DNA of 64,000 bases, taken from NCBI GenBank assembly GCA_964486135.1, contig CAZAKT010000003.1, forward strand, positions 12,274 through 76,273. Reading direction: 5' to 3'. The notes beneath the pieces were generated by a model. It was not told where the DNA came from. It searched no databases and was given only the letters and a program-made list of their open reading frames with translations. The number at the start of each line of letters is the position of its first letter. Positions within the stretch are counted from its first letter, which is position 1. Below are positions 62,055 to 64,000 of this stretch, piece by piece. The DNA comes from UBA4923 sp964486135 (GTDB lineage: Bacteria > Bacillota > Clostridia > Saccharofermentanales > DTU023). A program made the translations under genes and the position numbers.

Positions 62055-63587
62055 TTAAGGCTCTATCTCTATTTCAACACGGCGGTTCAGTGAGCCGGCA
62101 GTATTGAGGAAATTCCCGTCAACATCAACATCGGGTACTTTTAATTCACTTTCGCCCCTGCCCTCCATAAGCAAGGTCCATTCAACTGCTCCCTTAGCAT
62201 CGGCCCAGCTTTGGAACCAATCCATCACAGCCTGAGCCCTGTTGATTGACAGGGTCATGTTGCTATCATCATCCCCCTGGCTGTCGGTATGGCCGATGAA
62301 TTTAATGGTGGCCTGTGGGAAATTGTCGTACAGCTCTTCCGCCAGTGCTTCAAGTCCTGGAAAGGCTTCCTGCTTTATCTTTGCGCTGTTGGTATCAAAC
62401 AAAATATCACCTGACAGGGGTGGTGGCTCCTTGATATCCACAACTGGAGGCTCTATAGGGTCGGCTCCCGGAAAGCGCCATAGTTCGAGGCTTTTATCGG
62501 CACGGCCTACAGCAAGATGACCGCCATCATCGGTGAATGCCAGAAGGAAAGGCGCATCATCCAAAGATCTTATTTCCTGATCAAGGATATAGAGCAAGTC
62601 ACCGGAGGCAACATCCCATATTGAAGTATTCTTGATGGTGGCCACTGCCAGCATACTGCCATCAGGAGAAAATTTCATATTTCTGTAGATCTTTGTTGGT
62701 TCAACAATATCTATGACCTGGTCCCCTCCATCAACTGTAACTAGCCGAATCAGGGTATTGTCACGGTCCTCTGCTACAAAGGCCATATCCTTTCCATTGG
62801 GAGAAAATGCAAAGGGTGTCCGCATGAGTCCAGAGTGTGCGTATTCCAGGGTCCTTGTCACTTTACTATTCTCCAGATCCCATATGTGAATCGTGAGGTC
62901 ATTATGTATGGCTGCCAGGTATCTGCCCGATGGATGATACTCGAGTGCGTCCACCGTTTTCCACATTTGAGGCTTTTCCGCAAGGTCCGGGGCCTCAAGG
63001 GTGTCTGTCTGGTTGAACCCTTCCATCTCCCAGATGCGAACAATGCCGTCATCTCTTCTGCAGGTAGCGATGTGGCTGCCATCCGGTGAAAAAGCCAATC
63101 GGCCACTGTAGCCACCGCTGACTTTTATTTGATCATAATCACCCTCCAACTTTGTTAGAAGCACACCGTACATACCTTGTCCTGCCCCCAAATAAACTCC
63201 ATCAGGGGAATACTTCAACATATCAGCAGAGTGCTCAAGTGAAATGGCATCAAGAAGTGTAGCGTCCGAGATATGGTGAATATAACTGACACAATAGTGT
63301 CCGCAGGCAACTTCCTCACCGAAGCTGGCAAGACTGTACACACGGGTATCATACTGGTATTTCCAAATGAACTCCGGTTGTTCTTCTGTTTCAGCTTCTT
63401 CCGCCTCTGTTTCTTCCGGAAGCTCTGTTTCCTTCCCTGGTGCTGTTTCTTCTGGTTTTTCAGTGACGCTTGTTGCCTTGGTTCTTATTGCTTCATCAGG
63501 AATTTCGGGTTCAGGCTTCTCCCCGCATGCTGAGATCAAAATAAGAATAGACACCATAATAAGGATAAATACCTGCCGAGCTTTCAT
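62055..63587 (-). CDS. Lipoprotein with WD40-like propeller and OmpA peptidoglycan-binding domain
   Basis: The 510-residue product has a lipobox signal (FILIMVSILILISAC), a Glu/Thr/Pro-rich linker (about 20-70), a WD40-like beta-propeller (about 80-390, with blades ending VRIWEME, IHIWDLE, TSIWDVA and LELWRFP) and a C-terminal OmpA domain (about 400-510). The OmpA part has ILFDTNSAKI, the NX2LSX2RAX2V signature in SNMTLSINRAQAVMDWF and NRRVEIEI. From family knowledge such domains bind DAP-type peptidoglycan. GGAGG precedes ATG 63587. Base composition is lower in GC than most of the window. Function unknown; possibly an envelope sensor or scaffold. Confidence 0.88.
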   Translation of the reverse strand: MKARQVFILIMVSILILISACGEKPEPEIPDEAIRTKATSVTEKPEETAPGKETELPEETEAEEAETEEQPEFIWKYQYDTRVYSLASFGEEVACGHYCVSYIHHISDATLLDAISLEHSADMLKYSPDGVYLGAGQGMYGVLLTKLEGDYDQIKVSGGYSGRLAFSPDGSHIATCRRDDGIVRIWEMEGFNQTDTLEAPDLAEKPQMWKTVDALEYHPSGRYLAAIHNDLTIHIWDLENSKVTRTLEYAHSGLMRTPFAFSPNGKDMAFVAEDRDNTLIRLVTVDGGDQVIDIVEPTKIYRNMKFSPDGSMLAVATIKNTSIWDVASGDLLYILDQEIRSLDDAPFLLAFTDDGGHLAVGRADKSLELWRFPGADPIEPPVVDIKEPPPLSGDILFDTNSAKIKQEAFPGLEALAEELYDNFPQATIKFIGHTDSQGDDDSNMTLSINRAQAVMDWFQSWADAKGAVEWTLLMEGRGESELKVPDVDVDGNFLNTAGSLNRRVEIEIEP

Positions 63588-63904
63588 TTTCTGAACCTCC
63601 TCAAAAATATTAAAAAGAATTCTAATGATTATTTTCTTTACCCGAAGCTTTGGGTTCCATCCCAGCAATTGGTATTCGTTCACTATTCTGTTTTGCATCA
63701 GACTGGCGTAGATTAAGTTCTACTTAGGGTGGGTTGTCACTGAAACAGTTGTTTCATAAGAAATATTCCCTGGACACATTTTCTTATGATGACAGTCCGG
63801 GGCTGAAGGCCCAGCACTCTTTATATATGCTAACTATAGCAAATTATCCGGGAATTATCCTAATATTATTAAAATATATTGTTTAATCATAGATATTGGA
63901 TCAT
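63588..63904. other. AT-rich intergenic region
   Basis: About 320 bp without a supported gene. It is clearly AT-rich and must contain the promoter of the WD40-OmpA gene on the minus strand, but several AT-rich boxes compete and none stands out. A small GC-rich inverted stretch lies near 63800. Confidence 0.6.
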
Positions 63905-63938
63905 TGAAAAAGATCCGCCCCGTCTGGAACAGATCTTT
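63905..63938 (-). terminator. Terminator of the tRNA-Leu unit
   Basis: On the minus strand AAAGATCTG pairs with CGGATCTTT (63930-63938 with 63909-63917, one wobble), followed by a T-run. It lies just downstream of the tRNA 3' end. Confidence 0.8.
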
Positions 63939-63945
63939 AACACTT

Positions 63946-64000
63946 TGGTGCCGGTGGCCGGACTCGAACCGGCACGGGGATGTCCCCATCGCATTTTGAG
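63946..64000 (-). tRNA. tRNA-Leu (CAA), 3' part
   Basis: The window edge cuts the gene at the anticodon loop. Read on the minus strand it shows CTCAAAA (anticodon CAA at positions 3-5 of the loop), a long class II variable arm (GGGG/CCCC), the T-arm GCCGG-TTCGAGT-CCGGC, the acceptor 3' strand, discriminator A and encoded CCA. The long variable arm with CAA identifies leucine. Confidence 0.88.

Noticed and set aside
1..64000. CRISPR arrays, insertion sequences or prophage genes
   Set aside because: No short regularly spaced repeats, transposase or phage structural genes were seen; the only mobile-type gene is the tyrosine recombinase at 41477-42475.
63588..64000. tRNA-Leu as an attachment site for an integrated island
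   Set aside because: No second copy of the tRNA 3' end and no integrase oriented toward it are visible within the window; the AT-rich neighbourhood alone is insufficient.

Overview
The window looks like a chromosomal contig from a Gram-positive (Bacillota) bacterium, most likely an uncultivated anaerobic Clostridia-type lineage of fairly high GC. The evidence is classical Firmicutes gene order (infC-rpmI-rplT; rpsO-pnp; acpP-rnc-smc-ftsY-ylxM-ffh-rpsP-khpA-rimM-trmD...rplS-rbgA-rnhB), Firmicutes-type LexA boxes (GAAC-N4-GTTC), lipobox lipoproteins and wall-anchor type surface proteins. A run of exactly 100 N at 43128-43227 marks a scaffold join, so this is a draft or metagenome assembly. The genus cannot be fixed from this sequence alone.

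Layout: 1-7.4 kb holds the end of a Ca2+-type P-type ATPase, the infC operon behind an attenuator, an rRNA methyltransferase, rpsO, pnp behind a structured leader, tRNA-Trp and tRNA-Pro, and rnhA. 7.4-17.3 kb holds a Nudix hydrolase, ftsK, cinA, murJ, SOS-controlled recA, recX, rimO and pgsA. 17.4-26.5 kb is the acpP to trmD block for lipid carrier, RNA processing, chromosome condensation, SRP targeting and ribosome/tRNA maturation. 26.6-29.7 kb is a three-gene insert (lipoprotein, MBOAT O-acyltransferase, DHHW protein) that splits trmD from rplS and probably acylates a surface polymer. 29.8-41.4 kb holds rplS, rbgA, an RNase HII-YraN fusion, a GntR regulator, two cysteine desulfurases paired with thiI and iscU, glyA, rarA and an M18 aminopeptidase.

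41.5-48.9 kb is an AT-richer accessory stretch. It holds a tyrosine recombinase and two tandem surface proteins built from repeated FctA/Spy0128-like isopeptide domains, each with a copy of the same promoter-leader and a similar terminator. 48.9-51.6 kb holds asd and an atypical MurE-like ligase, followed by a perfect 38-bp palindrome. 51.8-61.3 kb holds a small membrane protein, SOS-controlled lexA, and a minus-strand operon: unknown membrane protein, miaB, mutS, mutL, miaA, hfq. 61.3-64 kb holds a beta-helix acyltransferase, a WD40-OmpA lipoprotein and the 3' part of tRNA-Leu(CAA).

The most notable patterns are these. (1) Four unlinked genes (rnhA, ylxM, the recombinase, and the first gene of the mutSL operon) have a -10 box exactly 6 bp before the start codon and no Shine-Dalgarno sequence, which suggests leaderless mRNAs. 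(2) RNase HII and the YraN nuclease are fused. (3) pnp has a two-domain structured leader RNA. (4) The surface-protein gene, its promoter-leader and its terminator are duplicated, with an unusual TPVTG anchor. (5) IF3 appears to start at an AUC codon behind an attenuator. (6) The Mur ligase has a divergent third domain, and a WD40-OmpA lipoprotein carries the peptidoglycan-binding signature.
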